From NCBI GenBank assembly GCA_019750135.1, contig JAIEOV010000009.1, positions 248,073-312,072 of the forward strand: a stretch of 64,000 bases of DNA, written 5' to 3'. How positions within the stretch are numbered: position 1 is the first letter of the stretch; each line of letters begins with the position of its first letter. Shown here in pieces: positions 8,814 to 17,640 of the stretch. The notes under the pieces are model-generated. The model was not told the DNA's origin. It ran no database searches and was given only the letters and a program-made list of their open reading frames with translations. Source of the DNA: Reyranella sp. (GTDB taxonomy: Bacteria > Pseudomonadota > Alphaproteobacteria > Reyranellales > Reyranellaceae). A program made the translations under genes and the position numbers.

Positions 8814-11800
8814 CTATCGCGCCCCGATCCTCCTCAGCGAACGGTCGATCCATAGTGCGCCGATCTTCTCCTGCACGCCATTCTGGCGCAGGCGCTGGCG
8901 CAGGCAGCCGAAGTCGACGCGGTCGAGCTCCTGGTCCTGGTTGAAGCAGGAGAACACCACCGACTCCTTGCCCGTCACCGGATCCTTGTGGAGCTGCAGG
9001 CACTGAGCGCAGATCTCCTTCATCATGCATTGCATGGGGGAGTTGATCGACCCCAGCGCACGATGATCGGGCTTCAGGAAGGGCTTCAGCACGCCGTGCC
9101 GCGCCAGGCGCACGGCATTCATCATGCCGTCCGAGCCGATGGCGACGATGCGGTCGGCGTCCTTGAAGGGGATCGGCTGGTCCCCGAGCTCGCCCGAGGC
9201 GTAGCGGCGCATGGCCTCGACGATGTTGTCGACTACCGCCTTGTCCTGCGGCCGGTCGACCGGGAAGCCGGGCTGCTCGTCGCAGGCCCAGACGACGACG
9301 TCGGCCGCCGCCTCGATCTCCTCGACCTTGTAGCGGTCGGACGGCTTCTTGTAGCCCGCGAAGTACAGGACCTTGCTGCCGGCCTTGCGGAAGGCCTGGC
9401 CGATCGAGAACAGCACGGCGTTGCCCAAACCGCCGCCCGCCAGCACCACCGTCTCGCCCGGCTCGATCTCGGTCGGCGTGCCGGTCGGGCCCATGACGAT
9501 CACCGGCTCGCCAGGCTCAAGCAGCGCGCAGAGGTCGGACGAGCCGCCCATCTCGAGCGTGATCAGCGACAAGAGGCCCTTGTCCTTGTCGACCCAGGCG
9601 CCGGTCAGCGCCAGGCCTTCCATGGTGAGCAAGGTGCCGTCGACCTTCTTCGATCGCGCCTCGTAGTTCTGCAGCCGATAGAACTGGCCGGGCTCGAAGT
9701 TGCGCGCAGCGGCGGGCGCCTCGACCACGACCTCGACGATGGTGGGCGTCAGCCGATCGACGCGCACGACCCTGGCGCGCCACAGGGCGTTGGCCTCGGC
9801 CAGGAGCTCGGCGGGCGAGCGTCCGGCCGGCGGCAGCTTCTCCATGGTGCGCGTCAGCACCGGATAGCCCTGCTTGGCGCCGCCCATCGCCTTCACGACG
9901 TTGCCGGCGAAGGACGGGTGCAGGTCGCCGAAGAACGACATGAAGCGGCCGTCGCCGGCGCGGTACATCAGCACGCGCACGTCGGCGGGCTTGCACACGC
10001 GCTCGGGCGTGGCGGGCTCGCCCTCCTCGTCGAGGGCGCGGAAGTACTTACCGTCGATGAAGGCGTGCGTCGCATCCTCGCGCGCCAGCACCGTGTTGGG
10101 CTGGGTGCCGGCCGCCACGAGGATGGTGCGCGCCGGCAAGGTCGCCTCGACCTTCTCGCCGTTCTGCTCGCCCGCAACCTTCAGCGCCCTGGCATGGCCG
10201 TTGGCGTCGACCTCGACGGCGGTCGGCGACAGTCCCTCGGCGAAGCGGATGTCCTCTTCCAGCGCCTTCAGGACCTCTTCGTGGTTCAACGTGTAGGACG
10301 GCGAGTCGATCAAGCGGCGTCGGTAGGCGATGGTGACGCCGCCCCAGCCGTTCACCAGCCCGGTGATGTCCGGCGTGCGGCCTTCGCGCTCCGCCTTGGC
10401 CCGCTCGGCGCGGATGGCCTCGGCATGGGAGATGAATTCGAAGGCGATCTCGCGTTCCTCGGCGTTCATGGCGGCGAACACCGCCGCCTCGCCGCGTTCC
10501 TGCACCAGGATCTCGTGACGCGACAGGAACTTCTCGACCTGCAGCGGGTAGTAGGCGAGCGATTCCGTCGCCGTGTCGATGGCGGTCAGGCCGCCGCCGA
10601 TCACCACCACGGGCAGGCGGATCTGCAGGTTGGCGATCGAATCCCTCTTCGCCGCGCCGGTGAGCTGCAGCGCCATCAGGAAGTCCGACGCCGCGCGCAC
10701 GCCGCGGGCCAGGCCGTTGGGCAGGTCGAGCACGGTGGGCTTGCCGGCGCCGGCGCACAGCGCCACGTGGTCGAAGCCCATGGCGAAGGCGTCCTCGACC
10801 GTCACCGTGCCGCCGAAGCGCACGCCGCCGAACATCGAGAACTGCGCGCGACGCTCGAGCAGCAGGCGCACCATCTTCAGGTAGTTCTTGTCCCAGCGCA
10901 CGGTGATGCCGTACTCGGCGACGCCGCCGAAGCCCGCCATGGCGCGCTCGCCGAGATCCTCGCGCAGCGAGGCTGCGTCGTGCACCGCGACGAAGGGATG
11001 GCGCGCGCCATCGGCCGACACGCCGGACTGCGCGACCGGCAATGGCTCGATCTTCAGGCCGTCGATGCCGACCACGGCATGGCCGTCGTTCATCAGGTGA
11101 TGAGCGAGGTTGAAGCCGGCGGGCCCCAGCCCGACCACCAGCACGGTGCGGCCGGTCGCGGGCCGCGGCAGCGGCCGGCGCAGGTTCAGCGGGTTCCAGC
11201 GCGTCAGCAGCGAGTAGATCTCGAAGCCCCAGGGAAGGCCTAAAACGTCCTTCAGGGTGCGGGTCTCGATCTGCGGGATGTCGACGGGTTCCTGCTTCTG
11301 GTAGATGCAGGCCTTCATGCAGTCGTTGCAGATGCGATGCCCGGTCGCCGCCAACAACGGATTGTCGACGGCGGCCATGGCCAACGCGCCGATGGAGAAG
11401 CCCTCGCTCTTCAGCAGGTTCATCTCCGAGATCTTTTCCTCGAGCGGGCAGCCAGCCAAGGTGACGCCGAAGGGCGATTTCTGGAACGCGCCGGTCTTGC
11501 GATCCTTGAGGCCACGCGAGCAGCTGTCCTTGCCCTGGTTGTGGCACCAGATGCAGTAGTTCGAATGATCGAGCGCGCGCACGAGGTCGAAGCCCTCGTC
11601 GGTCAGCGCAAAGCCCTCGCGATGGCGCAGCATGGGCCGCGGCAGGCGCATGCGCGTGACGCCGTCCACGACCTCGGTCTCGATCGGCACGAGGTGCTCG
11701 AAGTCGAGCTTGTGCGGCACCTTGAACAACGGACCGTCGCGATGACGCTTCTTGCCCTCGGGTGAATGCAAGGCCCAGGCGGCGTAGCGCGTCAGCGCCT

Positions 11801-12302
11801 CGATCTCGGGCGTGGGCGTCGTGACCTTGAACTCGGCGCCGGCGATCTCGCGGACGGCCAGGGCGAAGGCGAGCTCCCAGGCCTCGAGCCCGTCCTCGAG
11901 CCGTGCCGGCAGGGCGACCTCGGCCGTGACCTTGTCGCCGTCCAGCGCGGCGGCGGCGTCCGCCTTGATGGTGCGCGTGACGTAGCGCTGCACGAACAGG
12001 CGCTTGCAGTCGAAGACGGGCGCCAGCGTGCTGTGATGGCCGCGCAGCCTGGCGGCTTCCTCGGCGACGCCGAACAGCGCCGCCAGGAAGTCTTCCAGCG
12101 GACGGGCCAGCTCGATCAGAAGGTTGGATTCGTCCTTGGCGGCCAATGCGTCCGGATTGGTGCGCGCGGCCATCAGCCGGGCATGGCCCTCGACGTGGCT
12201 GTCTTTCAGCCACTCCACGAAAGCTGCATCGAGGCGGACCAGGCCCTCTCGGTCGTAAAGGTCGGTGAAGCCGAGACCGTGGCTCAGCGAAGGCGACGCC
12301 AT
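8814..12302 (-). CDS. Giant multidomain FAD/iron-sulfur oxidoreductase (1162 aa)
   Basis: Several modules are fused. Residues ~1-240 are helical with no family seen. A Cys-rich region follows, with CIWCHNQGKDSC near 250 and CNDCMKAC near 325, probably binding 4Fe-4S clusters. A glutamate-synthase small-subunit-like FAD/NAD(P)H part starts at VLVVGLGPAGFNLAHHL (~387), with a second dinucleotide motif VVIGGGLTAIDTATE (~567). A ferredoxin-reductase module like PyrK has FEPGQFYRLQNYE (~870) and AGGGLGNAVLFS (~957). The end is Cys-rich again (ICAQC to CFNQDQELDRVDFGC). The order suggests electron transfer between NAD(P)H, flavins and iron-sulfur clusters; the substrate is unknown. Start ATG 12302, divergent from heme A synthase. 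Confidence 0.85.
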   Translation of the reverse strand: MASPSLSHGLGFTDLYDREGLVRLDAAFVEWLKDSHVEGHARLMAARTNPDALAAKDESNLLIELARPLEDFLAALFGVAEEAARLRGHHSTLAPVFDCKRLFVQRYVTRTIKADAAAALDGDKVTAEVALPARLEDGLEAWELAFALAVREIAGAEFKVTTPTPEIEALTRYAAWALHSPEGKKRHRDGPLFKVPHKLDFEHLVPIETEVVDGVTRMRLPRPMLRHREGFALTDEGFDLVRALDHSNYCIWCHNQGKDSCSRGLKDRKTGAFQKSPFGVTLAGCPLEEKISEMNLLKSEGFSIGALAMAAVDNPLLAATGHRICNDCMKACIYQKQEPVDIPQIETRTLKDVLGLPWGFEIYSLLTRWNPLNLRRPLPRPATGRTVLVVGLGPAGFNLAHHLMNDGHAVVGIDGLKIEPLPVAQSGVSADGARHPFVAVHDAASLREDLGERAMAGFGGVAEYGITVRWDKNYLKMVRLLLERRAQFSMFGGVRFGGTVTVEDAFAMGFDHVALCAGAGKPTVLDLPNGLARGVRAASDFLMALQLTGAAKRDSIANLQIRLPVVVIGGGLTAIDTATESLAYYPLQVEKFLSRHEILVQERGEAAVFAAMNAEEREIAFEFISHAEAIRAERAKAEREGRTPDITGLVNGWGGVTIAYRRRLIDSPSYTLNHEEVLKALEEDIRFAEGLSPTAVEVDANGHARALKVAGEQNGEKVEATLPARTILVAAGTQPNTVLAREDATHAFIDGKYFRALDEEGEPATPERVCKPADVRVLMYRAGDGRFMSFFGDLHPSFAGNVVKAMGGAKQGYPVLTRTMEKLPPAGRSPAELLAEANALWRARVVRVDRLTPTIVEVVVEAPAAARNFEPGQFYRLQNYEARSKKVDGTLLTMEGLALTGAWVDKDKGLLSLITLEMGGSSDLCALLEPGEPVIVMGPTGTPTEIEPGETVVLAGGGLGNAVLFSIGQAFRKAGSKVLYFAGYKKPSDRYKVEEIEAAADVVVWACDEQPGFPVDRPQDKAVVDNIVEAMRRYASGELGDQPIPFKDADRIVAIGSDGMMNAVRLARHGVLKPFLKPDHRALGSINSPMQCMMKEICAQCLQLHKDPVTGKESVVFSCFNQDQELDRVDFGCLRQRLRQNGVQEKIGALWIDRSLRRIGAR

Positions 12303-12446
12303 GTCAGGAATATCCGGGTGGGCCGAGGGGTGATTCGTTCGTGTGCGAACCGATTAGACAACGCAGGGCCCGAGCGCAAGGCATCAGCGATTCGCGACAC
12401 TAATGCTGATGACGCGACGGGCTGCTTCACGCATGGTCCCGCCGCC

Positions 12447-13469
12447 ATGCAACCCATCCCGGGATCCGTGCGCAACTGGCTGATCGCCGTTGCTGCGATG
12501 ATATTTTTCATGATCGTCATCGGTGCGCTGACCCGGCTCACCGAGTCGGGACTTTCGATGGTCGAATGGCGACCGGTGACGGGCTGGCTGCCGCCGCTGT
12601 CAGACACCGCCTGGCAGGCCGAGCTGCAGAAATATCTTTCCTCGCCGCAGGGCCGGCTGATCAATCGTGGTTTCACGATCGCCGAGTTCAAGGAAATCTT
12701 CTGGCTGGAGTTCATCCATCGCCTGTGGGGCCGCCTGATCGGCGTGGTCTTCGCCCTGCCCCTGGCCTGGTTCTGGATCCGCGGCCAACTCTCGCCGGCC
12801 CTGAAGCCGCGCCTGGCGGCATTGCTGGTGCTGGGCGGCCTGCAGGGCGCCCTGGGCTGGGCGATGGTGGCGTCCGGCCTGATCGACCGGCCCTCGGTCA
12901 GCCACTACCGCCTGGCCGCCCATCTGCTGCTGGCGGTGGCGCTCTATACCTACACCGTGTGGCTGATCCTGGAGCTCGGGCCGCAAGCCGCACGGCGCGA
13001 CGAGCCGCGCACGCGGCGCGACGCTACGATCCTGATCGGCCTGCTGTTCGTCGTGCTCACCTGGGGCGCGCTGATGGCCGGGCTGCGCGCCGGCTCCGCC
13101 CACAACACCTTCCCGACCATGTCGGGCCACTGGATCCCGCCCGGCCTGTTCGAGCAGTCGCCGTGGTGGATCAACTTCTTCGAGAATCCGACGACGATCC
13201 AGTTCGTTCATCGCTGGCTCGCCAAGCTGCTGGTGCTTGGGGTGCTCGTCATGGCCTGGCGCGCACGTCGTGCAGAAGCCGTGCTGGCGGCGGCGATGGC
13301 CCTGGTCCAATTGAGCCTCGGAATCGCCACGATCCTGACAGGAGTCGAGATCGCCATTGCGACAATGCACCAGGCCGGTGCTGTAATATTGCTGACCCTT
13401 GTGATCGTGGTGCGGCATCGCGCGACGTCTTCTCGGGCCAGCCCCGTGTCGGCTATTGTTGGCGCATGA
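12447..13469 (+). CDS. ctaA: Heme A synthase, COX15/CtaA family (340 aa)
   Basis: Integral membrane haem monooxygenase that oxidises the C8 methyl of heme O to make heme A for cytochrome c oxidase. Motifs include IGALTRLTESGLSMVEWRP near the N-terminus, EFIHRLWGR with a haem-ligand His, GWAMVASGLIDRPSVSHYRLAAHL, and QFVHRWLAK and TMHQAGA later. About eight hydrophobic helices and a normal length for the alphaproteobacterial form. Start ATG 12447 (MQPIPGS); the frame is open further upstream, but that part is only the antisense of the oxidoreductase gene. Cytochrome oxidase structural genes are not in the window. Confidence 0.95.
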   Translation: MQPIPGSVRNWLIAVAAMIFFMIVIGALTRLTESGLSMVEWRPVTGWLPPLSDTAWQAELQKYLSSPQGRLINRGFTIAEFKEIFWLEFIHRLWGRLIGVVFALPLAWFWIRGQLSPALKPRLAALLVLGGLQGALGWAMVASGLIDRPSVSHYRLAAHLLLAVALYTYTVWLILELGPQAARRDEPRTRRDATILIGLLFVVLTWGALMAGLRAGSAHNTFPTMSGHWIPPGLFEQSPWWINFFENPTTIQFVHRWLAKLLVLGVLVMAWRARRAEAVLAAAMALVQLSLGIATILTGVEIAIATMHQAGAVILLTLVIVVRHRATSSRASPVSAIVGA

Positions 13470-13494
13470 GCGGGACCTTCGACCGGCCTTCTCC

Positions 13495-15024
13495 ATGACT
13501 CGACCTGGCTTGACGATCGGCGCTGCGATGGTTGTCGCGGCGGCGGTGGGCACGGCCGCGTGGCTGATGCTGCCGCCGGAAATCTCCTCGTCGCGCACGC
13601 TGTTCGCGCCCAACAACACGGCGGCCGCAGCCGACACGATCACGGTGCCCGATACGGTCTCGCCTCCCGAGGTGACGAGCGCCGACTTCGGCCAGACGGC
13701 GGCGAAGGACCCCCCGACAACGACCGCTGAGTCTCCCGCCAAGGAAAAGGTCAAGGACAGGGATCCCTCCTCGGTCGACTGGCCGGCGCTGCCCATCGAG
13801 GAAGTGCGTGAGCGGGCGAACAGCGACGACGTGACGGCGATGGAAGAACTGGCGCGCCGCCTGGTGCAGGGCATCGGCATCGCCAAGGACCAGCAGGCGG
13901 CCGCCGGCTGGCTGCTGCGCGCCGCCCAGCGCGGCTCGGCGCAGTCCGCCTTCAATGTCGGCGTGATGTACGAGCGCGGCTTCGTGGTCGAGCGCGATTC
14001 GACCAAGGCCATCGAATGGTACCGCAAGGCCATCGAGGCCAACGTGCCGATGGCCAAGCACAACCTCGCTTTGCTGCTGCGCGACGGCAAGGGTGCGCCG
14101 CGCAACGGCAAGGAAGCGGTCGAGCTGCTGCGGTCGGCGGCCCGTCAGGGGATGACGGCCTCTATGTTCATCCTGGGCGATATCTACGAACGCGGCGACG
14201 AGGGCCTCAAGGATCCGGCGATCGCGCTGGCCTGGTTCGCCATCACGGCCGAGTTCGAACGCCAGACCAATCGTGGCGGCGAGAGCGACCTCTCCAAGAT
14301 GGCGGGCCAACGCGCCCAGGTCCTCCAGCGCATCCTGATGCCGGGCGACCTCGAGCGCGCCCAGCAATACGGCCAGGCCGAATTCAAGCAGATCGTCGAA
14401 GCCGTGCAGCCGCCCAAGCCGGCAGCAGCCACGCCGCCGCCGCCACCGCCTCCACCGCCCGAGGTGGCGGGGGTACCCAAGCCCGCTTTTCCACCCCTGC
14501 CGCCATCCACGCCTGTCGCGGAGCCGCCAGGCTGGCCGAAAAACACCGCCGATCAGATTCGCCTGATCCAGCAGGCCCTGGTCGATCTCAAGCTGCTGAG
14601 CGAGAAGCCCGACGGCGCGCTGGGACCGATGACCCGCAGCGCCATCCTCGCCTTCCAGCGCAGCGTGGCGATGCGCGAGACCGGCGAGCCGACTGTCGAC
14701 GTGTTCGTGGCGCTGCAGAATGCCGTCAAGACCGGAGCCGCGAGACCCGAGCCGGCGAAAGCAGATGCGGCCGCTCCGACACAGGATACCTGGCCGAGCG
14801 CGCCCGCCGATCAGGTGAAGGTAATCCAGACCCTGCTGCGCGATCTCAATTTTTCCCGCGAGGCGCCCGATGGCGTGCTCGGGCCGGCGACGCGGTCGGC
14901 GATCCGCGACTATGAGCGTTCGCTCGGCATCGCGCAGACCGGCGAGCCCAGCAAGACGCTGTTCGATTCGCTGAAGGAAATGCGCGGCCTGACGGCGCCA
15001 GCGCCGGTGATCAAGTCGGACTGA
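13495..15024 (+). CDS. Sel1-repeat and peptidoglycan-binding-domain membrane protein (509 aa)
   Basis: One N-terminal membrane anchor (AAMVVAAAVGTAAWLML), then a Sel1/TPR-like helical repeat region at about residues 110-280 (units such as AAQRGSAQSAFNVGVMYERG), a proline-rich linker around 305-340, and two peptidoglycan-binding type 1 domains (IQQALVDLKLLSEKPDGALG and IQTLLRDLNFSREAPDGVLG) near 345-410 and 435-500. It probably sits in the periplasm tethered to the inner membrane, touching the cell wall. Start ATG 13495. Its stop and the stop of ispE are immediately adjacent on opposite strands (15022-15027). Confidence 0.85.
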   Translation: MTRPGLTIGAAMVVAAAVGTAAWLMLPPEISSSRTLFAPNNTAAAADTITVPDTVSPPEVTSADFGQTAAKDPPTTTAESPAKEKVKDRDPSSVDWPALPIEEVRERANSDDVTAMEELARRLVQGIGIAKDQQAAAGWLLRAAQRGSAQSAFNVGVMYERGFVVERDSTKAIEWYRKAIEANVPMAKHNLALLLRDGKGAPRNGKEAVELLRSAARQGMTASMFILGDIYERGDEGLKDPAIALAWFAITAEFERQTNRGGESDLSKMAGQRAQVLQRILMPGDLERAQQYGQAEFKQIVEAVQPPKPAAATPPPPPPPPPEVAGVPKPAFPPLPPSTPVAEPPGWPKNTADQIRLIQQALVDLKLLSEKPDGALGPMTRSAILAFQRSVAMRETGEPTVDVFVALQNAVKTGAARPEPAKADAAAPTQDTWPSAPADQVKVIQTLLRDLNFSREAPDGVLGPATRSAIRDYERSLGIAQTGEPSKTLFDSLKEMRGLTAPAPVIKSD

Positions 15025-15858
15025 TTAGACGAACCTGCCGATGTGCCGCCACCAGGCCGGCGGCAGCACCGACGCCGCGCGCTGCGCCAACTCCGGCGAG
15101 TCATAGAGAGCAAAGCAAGTCGCGCCGCTGCCGCTCATGGCTGCATAGCGAGCGCCGTTCCGGCCGAGCGCTTCGAGGACCTGTCCGACCACAGGCGCCA
15201 GCGAGACCGCGGCCGCCGTGAGATCATTGCCGCGCTGGGCAAGAACGTCGGCGAATTCCGCCAGGTCCCGCCATGGCCGCGGCACTGGCCGCTCTGCAGA
15301 GAACGCGCCGTGGCGCGCGGCGAAGACATCGCGCGTGGGCATCGCCACGGCGGGATTGACCAGAAGGACGGCGCCCGGGGGCAGTGGTGGCGCCCAAGTC
15401 AGGCGCTCGCCGATGCCCGAGACGAAGGCGGCGCGGCCGGCAAGGCACATCGGCACATCGGCGCCGAGGCGAGCGGCGAGGTCGAACAGCTCCTCCTCCG
15501 GCATCGCCACCCGCCAGAGATCCAGAAGCTCGCGCAGCACGGCAGCGGCATCGGCGGAGCCGCCGCCCAGCCCCGCCGCAACGGGCACATGCTTGGTGAG
15601 ACGGATCGCGGCACGCGGCGCCACGCCTGCGCGGTCGGCCAACAGTCGCGCCGCCCTCAGCACCAGGTTGTCGGCTTCTCCCGCTAATGCACCGGCCAGC
15701 GGGCCATCGAGATCGAGCGACAGTCGATCATCGGGTCGCGCCTCGACCCGGTCGGCCAGGTCGACGAACGCCACCAGGGAATCGAGCAGGTGATAGCCGT
15801 CGTCGCGGCGACCGACGACGTTCAGCCAGAGATTGACCTTGGCATGTGCCGGCCGCAC
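15025..15858 (-). CDS. ispE: 4-diphosphocytidyl-2-C-methyl-D-erythritol kinase (277 aa)
   Basis: GHMP kinase of the MEP isoprenoid pathway; phosphorylates the 2-hydroxyl of CDP-ME with ATP. Diagnostic segments are AKVNLWLNVVGRRDDGYHLL at the start, the ATP-binding loop VPVAAGLGGGSADAAAVLR, and MSGSGATCFALY near the end. Length is normal. The start is GTG 15858. It is the last gene of a tight minus-strand operon behind the TPR protein (4-base gap) and ETF-QO. Confidence 0.96.
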   Translation of the reverse strand: MRPAHAKVNLWLNVVGRRDDGYHLLDSLVAFVDLADRVEARPDDRLSLDLDGPLAGALAGEADNLVLRAARLLADRAGVAPRAAIRLTKHVPVAAGLGGGSADAAAVLRELLDLWRVAMPEEELFDLAARLGADVPMCLAGRAAFVSGIGERLTWAPPLPPGAVLLVNPAVAMPTRDVFAARHGAFSAERPVPRPWRDLAEFADVLAQRGNDLTAAAVSLAPVVGQVLEALGRNGARYAAMSGSGATCFALYDSPELAQRAASVLPPAWWRHIGRFV

Positions 15859-15862
15859 TGCA

Positions 15863-17635
15863 TCAGCCGCCCTGCTTGGCCTCGGCGGGCTTCTCGTAGA
15901 CCGTCGGCTTGTCGTTGGAAGCGCTCAGCCCGTTCTCGAGCTTGTCCTTGATCACCGGCAGGCGGTCCTTGTCGGGCTTCTGGTTGAGCGCCCGCTCCCA
16001 CTGGAAGCGCGCCTCGCGCTTGCGGCCGACATGCCAGTAGGCATCGCCGAGATGCTCGATGATGGTGGCGTCGTCGCCCTTCTGCTCGGCGGCACGCTCC
16101 AGCCATTCCACGGCCTTGTCGTACTGGCCCAGGCGATAGAAGGCCCAGCCCACCGAATCGGTGATGGCGCCGTCGTCGGGCCTGAGCTCGGTGGCCCGCT
16201 GCAGCATCTTCATGCCTTCGTCGAGATGCAGGCCCTGGTCGATCCAGCTGTAGCCGAGATAGTTCAGCACATGCGGCTGCTCGGGCGAGAGTTCCAGCGC
16301 CTTCTTCATGTCGGCTTCGGCCTTGGGCCACTGCTTGGTGCGCTCGAGCACGATGCCGCGGCCGAAGAACACCGACCAGTGGCGCTCTTCGAGGTTGCGG
16401 ATGCGCATGATCGCCGTGTCGTAGGCCTGCACCGCGTCGGCATACTTCTCCTTGCCGCGCAGCAGGTCGGCCAGGGTCAGGGCGGCGTCGATGCGGTTGG
16501 GCTTCTCGGCAACCAGCGTCTTCAGGCGGGCAATGGCCTGGTCGAACTTCTCCTGCTGGGCGTCGAGCGCGGCGGCGCGCAGGCGGGCCTGCCAGTAGAG
16601 CGGCGAGTTCGGCCCGATCTTGCCCAGCGCCTCGATGGCCTTGGGCACCATCTGGAACTGCTCGTAAAGGCCAGCGATCATCAGCCAGGCGAAGTCGTGC
16701 TCGGGCTTCAGGCTGGCGGCGAGCTGATAGAAGATCAGCGCCAGGTCGGCGCGCGTATTGCGCGGATCGGACGACAGGACGCCGCCGATATCGAACAGGA
16801 TCTCGGAGATGCCCGACGCCGGCGTCGGCGCCGGCGGGATCGGCGCGTTGGGCGCGATCAGGCCGTCCATCACCACGGCGTCGCTGTACTTCTCGCCGTA
16901 GGTCTTCAGCAGCTCTCGCGCCTCCGCCGCCTTGCCGAGCCGCATCAGGCCTTCGGCGACCGACACGGTCGTGCGCAGGCCGTTCTTGTCGAGCGACATG
17001 GCGCGACGGTACTTCTCCTCGGCGGCGGCCTTGTCGCCCGCCATCTCGTCCATCTGCGCCTCGATCACCAGCGCGGGCGCTTCGGCGCGTTCGCCGCCGG
17101 CCGGCTTCAGCTTGGCGATGCGGGCGCGCGCGGCCGCATAGTCCTTCTCGCCGGCCTTCAGCCAGGCGAGCACGTACTCGCGCAGCGGGCCGAGCTGGCT
17201 GTCGCCGCCGATGCGGCCGAGCTGCTGTTCGGCCGCGCGATAGTCGGCCTTCTTGATGGCCTGGACGGCCAGAACGAGGTTGGCGAGGCCGTCACCCGGG
17301 CGCGCCGCCAGGATCTGCGGCGCAAGCTGAGCGGCCTGGTCGATGCGGCCGGCATACATGCGCAGCCGGAACGCGGCGTAGACCAGTTCGGGATCGTTCG
17401 GCGCCTGGCCGAGTGCCAGATCGATCTGATCGGCAGCCGTATCGTAGTCATGGTCCTGCTCGGCGACGCGGGCGGCGAGATAACGGCCGCTGAGCGTGAT
17501 CGCCGAAAGCTGCAGGCCGCGCGGCGGCTGCGCTTGGCGCTGAGGCGGCGGCTTGGTGCCCTGCTGGGCCTCGCCAGTTGCCGGGATCGAAAGAAGCAGC
17601 GCTGCCGACAGCAGCGCGAGGGATGTACGTCGCAT
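15863..17635 (-). CDS. Exported tetratricopeptide-repeat protein (590 aa)
   Basis: Begins with a signal peptide (MRRTSLALLSAALLLS, cleavage near ATGEA) followed by many TPR helix pairs through the whole length, for example YADAVQAYDTAIMRIRNLEE and PHVLNYLGYSWIDQGLHLDE. TPR arrays mediate protein-protein contacts; proteins of this layout in alphaproteobacteria are periplasmic or outer-membrane associated with undefined partners. ATG 17635 is chosen over the longer open frame to 18010, which overlaps ETF-QO and lacks TPR character. Gaps are 5 bases to ETF-QO and 4 to ispE. Confidence 0.9.
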   Translation of the reverse strand: MRRTSLALLSAALLLSIPATGEAQQGTKPPPQRQAQPPRGLQLSAITLSGRYLAARVAEQDHDYDTAADQIDLALGQAPNDPELVYAAFRLRMYAGRIDQAAQLAPQILAARPGDGLANLVLAVQAIKKADYRAAEQQLGRIGGDSQLGPLREYVLAWLKAGEKDYAAARARIAKLKPAGGERAEAPALVIEAQMDEMAGDKAAAEEKYRRAMSLDKNGLRTTVSVAEGLMRLGKAAEARELLKTYGEKYSDAVVMDGLIAPNAPIPPAPTPASGISEILFDIGGVLSSDPRNTRADLALIFYQLAASLKPEHDFAWLMIAGLYEQFQMVPKAIEALGKIGPNSPLYWQARLRAAALDAQQEKFDQAIARLKTLVAEKPNRIDAALTLADLLRGKEKYADAVQAYDTAIMRIRNLEERHWSVFFGRGIVLERTKQWPKAEADMKKALELSPEQPHVLNYLGYSWIDQGLHLDEGMKMLQRATELRPDDGAITDSVGWAFYRLGQYDKAVEWLERAAEQKGDDATIIEHLGDAYWHVGRKREARFQWERALNQKPDKDRLPVIKDKLENGLSASNDKPTVYEKPAEAKQGG

Positions 17636-17640
17636 GCAGC

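Noticed and set aside
11766..12446. N-terminal extension of heme A synthase
   Set aside because: The extra 227 codons are antisense to the oxidoreductase start and carry no hydrophobic or family character; ATG 12447 gives the standard N-terminus.
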